Position numbers and translations under genes: made by a program. From positions 32,892,900 to 32,956,899 of the forward strand of contig OX457053.1 of NCBI GenBank assembly GCA_949752735.1: 64,000 nt of DNA, written 5' to 3'. Shown here piece by piece: positions 11,851 through 53,344 of this stretch. Each line of letters starts with the position of its first letter. The first letter of the stretch is position 1. Origin of the DNA: Lumbricus terrestris. Its lineage: Eukaryota; Annelida; Clitellata; Crassiclitellata; Lumbricidae. Under the pieces are notes generated by a model. The model made no database searches. It was given only the letters and a program-made list of their open reading frames with translations, and had not been told where the DNA came from.

Positions 11851-13285
11851 AGGCTATCGTTATAGGAAGAAAAAATATAGGACCATATAACGTAAGATCG
11901 TCTTTCTGTGGCGCGCTCGATCGTTTAATTGCTGGCTATAATTATAATATGATCCAACCGTTCGTTACTCTCTTCACACGATGCATGTAATGTAATGTAA
12001 TGTAATAACGATAATTTCTATGGCGCCATAACACAGTCATGCTGCTATAAGGGCGCCTTGACAAAAACAAACACACATTCAGAGACAAGCTGTTTAATGC
12101 GTATGGAAATGTTATAACTTTTAGTCATGCGTTTAAGGCTTTGCTTATAATTGGCTCCCCAATCCCCATCATCTATTCAGCGTTACGACAGCATAGGCTA
12201 ACAATGTTATTATATATACAGCTTACATATCGGCTTATTCTATATATATATATATATATATATACATATGTAAAAGAATAATTTATATATATAATATATA
12301 TATATCGGCGTCTTATCTAATAATTCATGAGTTGATTGTATAATTATCTCCGGCGTCGATCGCCAGCGATTTCTGGTCAGCGTCCAAAATTCTTCAGACT
12401 ACGGATCACGACAAGGAAGAAGAGGAGGACGGGGGAAGTGACGCACAGACATCGACAGACGCACTCGACCGGTCTGCAGTGCAGTGAACAACAGGGGCGA
12501 CACTAGGCAACGAGTAGCGACGATCCTCCCTCCACCTACCGTTGGAACATGGAAACAAACATCAACACTGGCACAGGCGTCGTTGCTCAGTCATCAACGG
12601 AGGAGGTGGAAGAGGAGAAGGTGGAAGAAGAGGAAGCAGAGAGATCTCTAAGCCGTCATCGATAGACGGAAACATTTCTCGTTAGCAACACAAAAGTAGT
12701 TGTCGTTCGCTGGTTGCACTTGACTTAGACAACGACTAACAACAGTTCGGAGACTGTGTTGCATCTGCCAGACAACGAGCATTCAACGCAGGCAACAGAC
12801 TACTTGTGTTGTCATGTGTTGCACATAGACTCAGAGTCTTTTTTAACGAGAAACCTCGAAGAGAACTACCGGTAATCATTAACTACAGTAACCCTAACGG
12901 TAATCGACCATTACAGTTACAGTTAGAGTTAGAGTTACAGTTACAGGTCTAGCTCCACTTGGCATAGGGACACTGGATACGTGGAAGATGATGATGCGTG
13001 GGACGTTGCTGGGTCTGTAGTCATTCATATTCAGGAGATGACACTGACAGGAGTCAGAGCGTCTACTTCAACTGCTGCTGCTGCACACATGATACAGAAA
13101 CGATCTCAACCATCTTAATTGTATTAGTTCGGTTGCATAGAAACGACAGCTCGAGATAGATCGACAGACGACGACGAAGGTCATTTGGAGAGACTTCTGT
13201 CCGACGACGACGAGTTGATCAGTGGAAGGGGTGGGGTGACCTCGACCTCGGGATACTCGAGACTGAATCTATAGAATCAGCGGCG
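11851..13285. other. Upstream region of the KY-dynein-MTBD gene; (TA)n, promoter or 5' UTR not resolved
   Basis: The stretch contains TAATG repeats (11987-12005) and TA dinucleotide tracts (12240-12310), then a more GC-balanced part leading to the ATG at 13286. A GTTACAGTTAGAGTTAGAG run lies at about 12910-12945. I found no coding exon and cannot place a TATA box, start site or noncoding first exon with confidence. Confidence 0.4.
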
Positions 13286-36955
<23,670 letters not shown>

Positions 36956-37368
36956 TTAAGGAAGAGGAAGCATGGGACAATGGAAACATTCACTCACATA
37001 TCGAATCGCTAGACTTGATCGCCTCTCATCTTGGTCTAATAATTGGTAGCCTGTCTACTGCTGCCTGCATTATGTTAATTGCTGCTATCTCGTAAAGTAA
37101 ACATTGGTATTTTGGTGTCTACGCCACACAATGTAGACCATGCATAGAATTAATTTCCTATATAAATTAACCTAATATGCATTGGCTATTGGATGTCCAG
37201 ATATTTTATAATAGATGTAATCATGGTTAGGCCTATAGCACCGACACTAATCAACCATGATGTAAAGAGAAATCCCGGTAAATGTAGGCTATAACATTGT
37301 ATATAGGCCTATAAAAGTTAATTTATAAAAAGTTGAAATCTCACTCATCAAATAGCTGCACTTGTAAA

Positions 37369-37401
37369 AAACCTGTTTAGCATACAAAGCTAAACAGGTT
37401 T
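37369..37401. other. Perfect 13-bp inverted repeat, 7-nt loop
   Basis: AAACCTGTTTAGC is followed by ATACAAA and then GCTAAACAGGTTT. The hairpin lies about 415 bp after the stop codon of the KY-type gene. Its role is unknown; a 3' UTR or terminal structure or a miniature element are both possible. Confidence 0.6.
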
Positions 37402-37542
37402 AGTAAAGTAAATCGGCCCTACATCATCAGTAGGCCGATTCACGGGAGGTCATCGTCATTTAAATTCTTTGGGTTCATCGTAAGTGGGAAAGTACATGCC
37501 TACAGTACTGGTACGAAGTCAGTTCGTTTTATACACACAATC

Positions 37543-38022
37543 CAAGGGCGGATACAGAAATTTTCGAGGGGGGGGCCAAAATTTTGGGTCTTGGTCCGGG
37601 AAACCGGGAAAAAATTTCCGTCTCCATCCGCGCCGAAAAAGTTGCTGACTTTTTTTTTTAGTCATCAGCGTGAAATTTTTCCAAAACATACCTTTTCTAT
37701 CCGCCCAAAAAGTTCATGACCCTTTTTTTTTTTAGTCATCAGCCTGAAATTTTCCCAAAACATACCTTTTCTATCCGCCCAAAAAGTTGATGACCTTTTT
37801 TTTTTAGTCATTGACATAGAATTTTACAAAAAACATACCTTTTCCCATCCGGCCTCCACCCGGAACACTGATGACCTTCTTCGCCACTGCGCGGCGCGGA
37901 CATTCGGAGCTATTCGCGGGGGGGCCAAGTCAACTTTTCGAGACAGAATAGCTGGTCAAAAATAAAGAAATTTCTAAATGGGGGGGCCATGGCCGGATTG
38001 GCCCCCCCTGGATCCGCCTCTG
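37543..38022. mobile_element. hAT-type MITE (GGGCGGAT family)
   Basis: Ends are CAAGGGCGGATACAG and CTGGATCCGCCTCTG, flanked by a perfect 8-bp duplication ACACAATC (37535-37542 and 38023-38030). The interior repeats TGACC..TTTTTTTAGTCAT three times. A sister copy lies at 61176-61527. Confidence 0.85.
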
Positions 38023-38282
38023 ACACAATCAGTCAGTCAATCAATGATCAATCAGTAACTGTTTGTTTACTGATTAACCTGTTTTAGTACTCGGTCCGTT
38101 ACGATGTTCATTTCAGCTAAACTGTCAGTAGAACCATTCCAATTTCCACAATTCACGAAGTAAAAGCTTCCAAACTCTGGACGTCATCACTGGTATAGGC
38201 CTATAGTGGAGGCGATGTCGTGTCAGACCCTATGCCAAAAGTCTCAACCATACGATCCTTTCTTATGTAACCTGTCTTTGCC

Positions 38283-38729
38283 ACTGTCACGAAATAGAGT
38301 ATCCCCCGTATTAATTGTATCCCCCCAAATTTAAAAAAGTCGAAAAAACCGCTTCCGCATGTATTTTTTCAGCAAATTAATTTTCGTCTGCTTTGTTTTG
38401 AACAATGACACTAACAGGTACGTTTGTTCCTACTAGATAATTTGTTTTGCCCTGCTTTTAGAGCACTTAAAACATTAAAAACACTTAAGAACACTCAGTC
38501 ACTAAATATATTCGAGTTGCCTTTATCTGAGCATTGCTTAGGACACTTAAAACAATAAGAGTCACTTTGAATTTTGATTACAGCATTTTTTTTATTATGC
38601 GCATTTTAAAAAAAGGGGATAAAATGGTTTATCCCTCCGGATAGTATAGACCGGTTAATTCCATCCGGAAGGATAGATTAATTCATCCCCCCGGATAGTT
38701 TTCAGGGGGGATACTCCGTTTCGTGTCAC
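38283..38729. mobile_element. Non-autonomous DNA element with GTCACGAAA..GTATCCCCC ends
   Basis: The left end reads GTCACGAAATAGAGTATCCC and the right end GGGATACTCCGTTTCGTGTCAC, imperfect inverses. Subterminal ATCCCCCC/GGATAG words recur inside. No clear target duplication and no coding frame. Confidence 0.65.
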
Positions 38730-40020
38730 CCCAATAGAAAATAACAGAAATTAAACAGAATAGAAAACTCGTGTCTTTTAAACCGGCTAGAGAAATTATT
38801 TATTGTGGTCCAAGCTTTAAACTTTCAATAAGCCGAACTTATTGGTCTGATCGAAATTTGATATGTTTCCCACATCTAAAATTACTTTGCATTTGTTTAA
38901 TTGTCTTATTAGAAGTGCTTTTGGTACCACAGGCTGCAAAAGCAAGATTCTTAAGCTAAAGGCCGCAACAGTAAACTCAAAAGTAGTGACTAAAATTTCT
39001 TGATACTATATCATATTAACACTGAAATGAGTATTGAAATTTAATATGGAATGATTATAATCTATCTATAAATCTAGCCATTGAATCATTGATACATGAA
39101 ATTTATAAACTGCCATTTAAGTATTTTTGAATTTCAAGAATACTAGTCATAGATGCTCCCAAGCCCCAACTCAGGAATGGCCAGAGGAAAGTCTTGAGCA
39201 TCATTTTATGGAAAGAGTTCTACAAATCCCAAAGGAACAATAATAATGGGTAACAGCAAGTGGACAACCCATTATTACCACGATTGCCATGCTTAGCAAT
39301 TATACTTGAGCATCAAACTGTGCAAGGTGGTGTTTATCCCTTTCTTGCATTCCATTTTGTCGCAAAGGCAATGTTTGGCCAGCTCAGCTCTTCATGACGT
39401 CGCCCTGTCAATTTTTTGGCTAAGATCTACATTATAACTGGGGCGAATTTAGAGCCTCATGCTCGGGATTTCACAAAAAATTTTATCGAAACCAGTCTCG
39501 ATCTAAAGAGCTTGCTAGCAGTTATCGGACTAAAAAGAGCCCATCGTCATTCATAAACCATGCGTCTCCTATCGATTCTTTCTTTCTAATCCTTAGAACC
39601 AGAACTCGACGATCTCTCGAAGGATTGGTCAGTCTCTTGCAGACATGCTGCAACTCTGTAGCCTACACATCTCAGGGATTGACAAGAAATGAACGGTTTT
39701 TGAGAGTTTGCAAGGTCCATTTAGTGGAGTACAGAAACTCCTATAGTTGCTAAAACCAAGTTGTGTGTCAGTCTCTAGATAGACTACGGGAACCAGGCAA
39801 AAAATAAGTTTTCGGATTGTCCTCCTGGAAGCATTCCAAATTGGCAATTGTCATAAAATCAAAAAACCGCTGTGACTATGCTTTACTTCATTTTACACAA
39901 AGAGCAAAAATTTAGCAAGCCCTGGCGAGCCGCTTGAAATCACCTAGATCTAGCCCGCAAGTTGGACAGCACTGAACTAAACGGTTAGTTGCTATATGGC
40001 AGTTATTTTATAAACCAAAT
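38730..40020. other. Intergenic DNA, nothing recognised
   Basis: AT-rich sequence between the 38283 element and the RPLP0 3' side. Short open frames show no conserved motif, and I see no repeat shared with the rest of the window. Confidence 0.4.
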
Positions 40021-40022
40021 AG

Positions 40023-40160
40023 ATTTGGTGACGTAGTGTAGCGGTGGGTGCTGTGCCTTGGAGCAGGGTGGTTCCATGTTCAAATCCAACTCAAGCCCTC
40101 AGAACTAGACCACCCACCTTAAATCAGACTGAGTGGAACTTAGTGAATTCCATATAATCT
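40023..40160 (+). mobile_element. tRNA-derived SINE remnant
   Basis: GACGTAGTGTAGCGGTGGGTG resembles an A box, and ATGTTCAAATCC, about 40 bp on, is B-box-like. It does not fold as a complete tRNA, so I call a SINE head. It sits just past the RPLP0 stop codon on the opposite strand. Confidence 0.5.
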
Positions 40161-40335
40161 AGATTGACGAGTACAACACGAAAACAGAATTTGAAATTGG
40201 TTTTGCAACCAATTAAATAATTTTCTTAAACAGCACAGCCAAGATTGTAACTGGCCGACGACGATGAAGTTCCAACGGTCGATTGACAGACAAATGCTTC
40301 AACGCTGATGAGCAGACAACTTGCAGGCAGCAGAT

Positions 40336-45304
<4,969 letters not shown>

Positions 45305-47590
45305 CTTGGAAGTGGTTCAGGGATTGCGCACTTAAAGCGTTTAAAGACGACGGGTTAATGTTTCTAGAACAAGAAATAAATCATCCATTGTACAAAAACT
45401 CTCCACGCTAATCAAGGATCAAATTTATAAAGTAATTTGTGAACAGTAACCAGATGAAGCTACATCTTTTAGGTGCAATACTTAAAATGTACATTTAATT
45501 TACAACATTTCTATAATGACACAACGCTGAATTTGTTATTTCTACTTCAATCCACATAAAGAAGGATACACGCAGCTATTGTAATTATTGAAAAATGAAT
45601 CAGAAAACTTTTCAACAACACCAACTATTTGTAATAGAATTTTTTTAATTGTAAGTAGGCTGCACAATAAGTTAAGAACTTGTTCATTCGTCTCAATTTC
45701 AGTGTACTGCAACAATAAATTGATAACTAAATTTCAATTCTTCGAAATTCAATCGTGTTCTTTACTCACTAGTCATCGCCTACGAATTCTTAGGCCTACC
45801 AATTAAATACCAAAAGTGTAAACGGACTGGGATCTTCGATCAACATCTCTGTAAAACTCCTCACTGATATTACCAAGCGTCCTTGATGACTTGCGCTCAG
45901 CACTACACGAGCGACTGACAAATTTGACTCTTGTTGAAACGAGTTGATTTTGGTCCTGTTTCAAAGTAAGCGTTTGTACTTTTATTACCCAAGGATAGTA
46001 GGCAGATTACTTTGAGCTCCGCCATGCCACCTGCTTTGCCCTTAACATGGATCTAATCTGCTCGCATCCGCCCTACACATTAGTTATACGCGGCAGAAAT
46101 TTGAATTAGAATTTAATGTTACAATTTAGCTAAACTGTGTTGATACGATGGTAAAATAGATCCAACTAGCTATTATTTTTAACAATTTTCATTCATACTA
46201 TGTAACTCACCCTACAACTCCGAGTACTAAAGTTGAAAAGGAAAGATAACGAATATTGCTTTAACACTTCCGTTCAGGTTGCGTGTGTACATAGATATTA
46301 TATTTTTAATGTTAGTAAGTTAGTAAACGTATACGCGACAAATTTGATGCTCTCATTTTATAGGTTACGATAATAAATAAACATTATAGGGCAATGTCCC
46401 GGGCATTGGATCACAAGCGACAATTTTTTTATAGTGTAATCAAGGAGACCAAAATATTAATTTCTGATTTAAATGTTGCGTAGGCCTACTATTGCAACTA
46501 ATTTATTAGGCTAACCGATAGGTCTACTAGATAACGAAATTCTAGACACAAAGATACCCGTTCCGTAAAAATTTAAATCCATTAGGTCACTTATTACTGT
46601 GGTAGCACCAAAATCTACTTAATATAGATCTGTTGTAAGGCTGATTTTTGCGTTTTGACAGCGAATTTCTTAGCCAAAAAACGAACATGCAATAATAATG
46701 TCCATCGATTTAATTTGGTCACTAGAAAGATGATTATAGCTCGAGAAGCAATTAGATAGATTGCGTAACACTATCATCAGCACAAAGATAATTATAATAA
46801 ATCAAGTGAAGGAGATGTGTTAGCAAAGTGTAGGCAAACAAGCAAAAGATCGTGGGTCAATATAATTATATTAGACCTTGTCCTATCGAGGCTATCGCAA
46901 CTATAGCTATGCCTTTGACATCTACAACGAGACGCCCATTTCGTTGCTTTTATGAATGTCTTTACATAGGCCTAATGCTTGAAGTCTTGCCCTGCCATAG
47001 CTTCCTACAGGGTCGTTCATAAATGATGTCACGAAATTTAGGACGATATTTTTACCTCCCTCCCTGTTAAAATCTTTGCCTTGCTATGTATCCAAGGACG
47101 ATTTGCTATGTATCTAAGAAGTGCTATGTATCCTACACCTATTTAGTCATGACGTCATGCGACATGACGTAATTGCGTTCTCACGTTATTGACGTTAAGT
47201 CAGTTCATAAAATTTGTTTAAAAACGAAAAGAAATTTTCGATGAAAATATGATGCACTTAATATTATTATGTTTTGATACATTTGTTGAAGCGAGACGGT
47301 TTTAGCAAGTTTCAGGTAAAACAATTTCTTCCGTTTTCAGGCTAAACTGACTATATAATAGCCCACACTTTGATAATAGCCTAAGCATCTTTACAACATG
47401 TACATTCCAAGTACCAGGATAAACTGGTTGGTGATTGCAGGATACTAAAATGATTCTTAAGACACACCCATGCATGGCTTTGATGTTTAGGCTACTGTTC
47501 GATTTCTTTTCCATAGGCCTAACTTTATAGGCTATCTTTAGACGTCTGAAATTATTTTGTTGACTGGCCCACGCTTCCGTCCCAATGACT
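45305..47590. other. RPLP0-HSF divergent intergenic region
   Basis: It lies between the RPLP0 start codon (minus) and the HSF-like gene (plus), so it should hold both promoters. A GCTATGTATC word repeats at 47085-47135. A cluster of ACGT-core sites follows at 47148-47205, including an exact CRE palindrome TGACGTCA. No coding exon is recognised. Transcription starts cannot be placed from sequence alone. Confidence 0.45.
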
Positions 47591-47592
47591 TT

Positions 47593-47594
47593 GA

Positions 47595-47630
<36 letters not shown>

Positions 47631-47990
47631 ATAAATTTATTACGCGCGCAAGGTCACACCAAAGTGTGAATCTGAGGCGCGGATAGTTAGCCGCCAGAGG
47701 AAGATGCAGTTAAAGGTCCATGTGCTTGAAAGCCAAAGAGAAATAGTGAGTTTTGAGCCGTTTTTTGAAGGTAGGGAGTGAATTTGAGCAACGAAGAGAG
47801 AGTGGAAGTAGATTCCATTCTTTGGGAGCAGAGGCATGGAATGCACGCGAGCCCATAACAGTTCTGCATCGAGGTTCAACTAAAAGACCCATGTTTGATG
47901 ATCGCAGGCAACGAGGAGGAATATAAGGAGTAAGCAGTGACTGAAGGTAGGGAGGTGTTCCATTAAGACACACCCATGTTAATAACATTA
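47593..47990 (-). mobile_element. LINE ORF2 C-terminal remnant with (AAT)n tail
   Basis: The minus-strand frame reads GTPPYLQSLLTPYIPPRCLR, then LLVEPRCRTVMGSRAFHASA and PKEWNLLPLSLR..SLPTFKKRLKTHYF, a standard non-LTR retrotransposon C-terminus. The 3' end is an (ATT)n tract at 47597-47630. 5'-truncated. Confidence 0.75.
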
Positions 47991-48456
47991 ATTAAATTCT
48001 CAATGGTCGCAACAATTTATCAAGATTTATACAGCACCGAAATAGTCGAATGAATCATTTTTTTTTACGGGCACTCACTTTTTCGAGCTAAATTTTTCGG
48101 CAGTTTTGTCCATGAATTTTTTCTCATTATCTGAGGCAAATAGTTCAGCATTTTCCCATGACCTACGAAACAGTCACCCTCACTTACCGTATACGTGCAA
48201 GACATGCTCGAGCCTTTGTTCGTCGTTCTTTCCCAAATTTCTAATCGTTTGAAAAATTGTGATAATTGGTTTTGTTGATAAGGAACATTGCCACATTGGT
48301 GCATTGAATGGACCGATGTTGGTGGATAGACCATGAAGTTGAGATAAGAGGTAGGCCTAAATGATATTTAAGTATATGGTTACTTTATCGAGACTATGAA
48401 GTTTTAAACAAGTGATTATAAATGCACAGATACAGTTGGATGCTACAGTGACAAAT

Positions 48457-51400
48457 ATGTTCAGTTGTCTCGAGCATCAACAATGGTTGACAATGAACGA
48501 GACTAAACCAGAAGACCTGAGTTTTTGCAAATCGCTTCAGGCTGCAAAGCGATTTCCCTGGAAGCTCTACCAGATCGTCCAAGCCTGCAAGACAGGAGCG
48601 ATCACTTGGGATGAAAGTGGAAGAACAGTGCTTGTCAGGCCAGAGCAGTTCAAGAGGGAGTGCCTTGATCCGGAGAACTCAGCTTTCAAGACAAAGAACA
48701 TGGGCAGCTTCGTGCGTCAGTTGAATCTGTACGGGTTTCATAAGCTTCAGTCAAGTCGAGCGGCGCCCGACGAACAGCAGCCAAGCGAGCCGGTCATCTA
48801 CAGATTCCAGAACGATTTCTTCATTCGAGGTCGACTCGATTTGCTACACAAACTTCATCGAAACATCGGAATCCGCAGCGCAAGACATGGTTGCAAGTTT
48901 AACGAGAAAGAAAACGTACAGGTATTGCCAATACTGTTGTTGAATAGAATTATGTTGAAGATGAAGATCATGAAATTTAACAGCGTTCATGTAATGCAAT
49001 AGAACCTTAATTCTTTTAAAGCTTATTCTGCTTATATTCACTTAATTGTTTGACATTAAGCACATGATATCTTGTCTGGTCCATACAGTATATGAGAATT
49101 GCAGAAAAGTAACTGAGGAGTCAGATGTTGATTTATGTGAAGTTAGGTGTGCAATGAAGACTTTACTTAGGTCTCCGTATGTCTAGCACAATTATTTAGG
49201 AATTCTCTGTGAGTTGTGTCTGTTAAGTAACAAAATTTCTTTTACTTGATTGACTAAAAATTTCAATAACTGATAGCCTGCATTAACTGTTAGCACTGCT
49301 TTCACAGAGTGAATTGTAGTGCATCATAAATGTGTGACAGGAGACTCGACCAAGCAGAAGTGGTATCCGTCCACAGTTACCGATGATTCTGCCCTCCATT
49401 GGTCGTAGCTGGTCACTCTCATCAGAGTTAAATTCATCTGCAAAGGTGAATTCCTACTTCAAAGTTGACTGCTCGCCGCCTCTCGATTTTAGCGACTGCC
49501 ATACTCCACTGGAAGAAGTAAAAGTGAAGGAGGAACCCCAGACAATGGATGAATCATTTAGCCATAGAGATCTGCAAATATCTTCACTCGGGGGTAAGCT
49601 CTTAAAGTCGTTAAGAACAAAATTAACTTAAAATTAAGCTTAAACTTGAATCATGACACCACCTTTGTTTTGGCTACCTCAGAGAAATGCAGTTTCAAGG
49701 GACTAATTTTGTCAATTGAAATGAACACTGCTAATTATAATTCAATGCTAATCAAGTTCTTCTATTTTTTAGTATATATATATAATTATATACATGTTAT
49801 TTAATAGATAACACTAGCATGGATGACACTGGATCAGTAGTCACAGCTTGGAATATATTATTCTCAACCAAATGGTCAGTTTAGTATATCTTCAGCAGAT
49901 TTTATCCTAGGTCCACTCTCAGTTTTAAGCCTTTTGTTTAATATTATCTGCCCTGTTCAATATTTTTGGTTTTCTTTTCCACAAGACTTCCATCTCTTAA
50001 GTTTTGTTGTCTTATTGGCCAGCGTAGTCTACTGATAGCGTTTATCAGAAGAACTGAAATAGCTTTCGCAAAAGAAAGTGTTTCATACGTCTCTCTGGAA
50101 AACTAGTTTTCTTCTGCATCCTTCTATATATACTGTAGAAACCGTTTCATCACGAGTAGATTGAGTGACCAAGTGCTGTGGATTTCATTCAGGTGTCATT
50201 CCTCATCTCCCTCAGTTTAAATATTTAATTGGTTTCACCTGTCAACTGAAAAACCATGTTTTTTTGTTGCTCTTCTGAGTGCGTGTGGAAACCATGTGGC
50301 TTTCTGGCTGTCTGAGCTTTCCACACTGATCTCTAGAAGCTAATGACCTGAAATCATTTAGGCTGGCGAATACTTGAAAGAGGTTTACCAAGTGTCTGTT
50401 GATCCATGCATGCAATCATACTCATGTGCTTACATCATACTCATGTGTTTACATCATACACATGTGTTTGCATCATACACATGTGTTTACATCATACTCA
50501 TGTGTTTACATCATACACATGTGTTTACATCATAATACTGTGTGTGGGGGGGTGTGTTTTTTCTGTGTCTTGTTTGACAACTTGTGCTTTCCTTTTACAC
50601 GTCGTGAAGATGGTTCTGAAACGAAGGATGTAACTTTCGTGAAGAAAGAAGATTTCGATGAAATTGTCTCTGTCTTCGTCGAAATGCTAAGTCAAGATCC
50701 AGACGTGCGTGAGATCAGCCTCGCTCAGATGGACTGCAGCATAAGGTGAACATTGAATGTTCATCAGCCTAGTAATTAATTAATTAATTATTTATTTCTG
50801 CTTATTATGTGAAGAAGGACACTGGCTCATTTATCAAGAACAGTTCTCGGAGCAACACCCTTGCAATTTAAAGCTATTGATGTATACGCTTAAAGCATAA
50901 GCATAATTTTATCAGAGTGCCAGAGCTTTCCTTGTAAACATACTTCAATACTAAACTGCAATTTAAAATGACACTTCAATATTTGAATCCAAGACACACT
51001 TGAAAATGGCCGACATGTTAACTCTCATGCATTGCACTTCTGTAAGACACACATTTTCTATCTTATTTTTTAGTCTGCATTATATTGATAAGACTGTGTG
51101 GGTCCTATTAGGCGTTTTATGATGTGCACAGGCTTATTATGTGGAAATGATCATGCTATAATTATATTGTGCACCATAGTTGTTAAAAACGTTTTTTTCG
51201 TTTTTTATTCTCTCCCAAAAAACGTCGTTTTTTTCGTTTTTTATTTTTCCCATCGTTTTTTATCGTTTTTTATTTTTTCTTTAACTTTATTTATTCATTT
51301 ACTTTCTGTTATTATTCTCCTTAATTTTAATTTTTTCTGGTATTCCTTATGTTTTCCGCCAACTCTCAGTGATTCAGCTATCTAAAGTCATTATTTCATC

Positions 51401-52208
51401 GTTTAACATCATCATTTAAGAGATTGCCTGCGTGAAGTAGGTTCCTAATCAATGTTTTCAAGGTTAAAATGCGGTTTTAGATGTAGCAAAGTAAAATTAT
51501 TTACCGTTTCCGTTTTTTATCGTTTTTTTGTCGTTTTTTATTTTTTCGAAAAAAACGACGTTTTTTACCGTTTTTTATTCCGTTTCCATCGTTTTTTACA
51601 TCTATGTTGTGCACAGGTTTGTGTGGAATTGATCATGTTAGGCTGTAATGTGTGAAGTTGATTATACTATTTGAGTTCCTTTATTGCACCTATTAAAATT
51701 TAAATATGAAGTGTTTATTTTTTGGTGATTTCATAAAACCCTGAATTGTTCGACATGAATCAAGGGATTATGTCACGTGGCATAATATTTAAGAGTTCAT
51801 TTGAATGAGACTTTATATCTAAATGTTAACTGAAACTCTAAGGTCTTTGGATCTAAATGTTAACTCAAACTCTAATGTCTTTGTTCATCCAGTTATGCGG
51901 TTCATGATCTGATGAGAAGAAGAGCTCAGATCATTCGAGATTACGAGACGACATTGAAGAGTAGCCACTCAACGAATACGATGCAGGCGGCTGAGAACTT
52001 GTGTCTTCCAGTTCACGATTCTTCATTTTCATTTTCGGCCAATGCATCGAGGCCAATCTTCAAGGTCGCAAACAGCCACATGAGAAACGCTGTCAATAGT
52101 ATGTCCAATAGTATGTGCAATAGTATGTCGATGTTTGAACAGACCATTCATAGCCAATGTGCCTGTATGGATTTCGACCATTACAGAGAAAATCTGGCAT
52201 ACATATAA
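48457..52208 (+). CDS. Heat-shock-factor-type DNA-binding protein
   Basis: Exons 48457-48921, 49341-49593, 50610-50745 and 51893-52208 (TAA) join in phase to 1170 nt, 389 aa. Residues about 31-133 are an HSF winged-helix domain: AAKRFPWKLYQIVQACKTGA, ITWDESGRTVLVRPEQFKRE, FKTKNMGSFVRQLNLYGFHK and VIYRFQNDFFIRGRLDLLHK. HSFs bind nGAAn repeats in the nucleus. The FPWKLYQIV form recalls the divergent HSF5/HSFY branch. I see no obvious HR-A/B leucine zipper. The second exon has VKVKEEPQT, a possible SUMO site (VKEE). The C-terminus has a Ser/Met/Asn repeat (NSMSNSMCNSMSM). ATG 48493 is an alternative start, and an upstream 5' exon cannot be excluded. Confidence 0.85.
50415..50535. repeat. 19-bp tandem repeat in an HSF intron
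   Basis: About six copies of CATCATACACATGTGTTTA with CTC/CAC variants, ending about 75 bp before the exon at 50610. Confidence 0.95.
51185..51605. repeat. T-rich interspersed repeat, copy 2 (CGTTTTTTAT motif)
   Basis: Multiple CGTTTTTTAT and CGTTTTTTTCG words flank an interior that matches 1-215. The motif clusters lie at both ends of this copy. In the last HSF intron. Confidence 0.65.
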
Positions 52209-53344
52209 ACTCGACACTTAAAGCACATTGACCTGTCTTCAGAGTTTCTCGATTTTCTGTTTAAATTCACTTACTATGTAGATTGGATGAGTTGAGAATT
52301 ATTAGCAGCAGTTGTAGCAACGCGTTAAGTGTTAAGTGCATGAATCAAATTTTGCATTGCAAATGTTTATTTATAAGAGGACAGCCATAAGTTGTTTTTA
52401 GAACTATCTATTTATTAAGGCTTACACTAGGATTAACTTTTTATTGAAGTTACAGTTTCTAGATAAGTTAGATTTAAGTGCTACGTAAAAGCAAAGTAAA
52501 GATGTATAATATAGGGCAGTTTTGTGTCAGTTTGTCTCAGTATATCAACTGTTTGCATTTATTTACAAAGCTTGAATTATAATTTGTTATTAACAGTTAT
52601 GCAAACTACACAGCAAAGATTTTATCAATTAAAGCAAGAAGATTTTTCTAACCACAAATTTTGTCAACGTGTAAGGACTGCAAAAGATTTTGTCCAGTTT
52701 GCACATAAACTGATGTATTTGAAAGCACAAGGGCAGATCAGTTATTGATTAAGTTCAATATGTTTTTCAATTTCATTAAGAGCAATGGGAACTAAAGCAA
52801 TAAGCATTATAGATCCAGACTTCAGTCATAACGCAATGTATAAGCTCTATAGTATGCAACTGGCATAGCACCATAAACTTCAGTCGTGGGCCATGTATAG
52901 GGCAAAATGGGCACATGCCCCACACCTGAAAATTGAGCACCGTTTTTTAGCTACTACTTTTTTGGTTTTTAACCAATTTCTTCACACTAAACTGGAAAAT
53001 GCACATTAGTTTTAGAAACCTATAAGAAAATATCCATGTTCCTAATTTCCTGCTTTGCATTTTCCAAGCTCTTACAAAATTTAGCCGTGACCGACGATTT
53101 TGTTTTGGCACTCCTGCAAAAAGATCTGCGGACTGCCATGGCCTCATCGTCTACTTTTGTGCAGTCGTTTATGGGTTGCAGGTATATTCCTATTACCTCT
53201 CCAGATCAACCAGTTTGTCCTACAGTTTCTACAGACTTAAAGACACGTCATAGATACATTATCCTTATACGCTGGTTAATTTTTTTTGATTTCCTCGAGT
53301 TTCAAAATCGACGCAGCGCTGCTTCTGCCTTTCTTCACACATGA

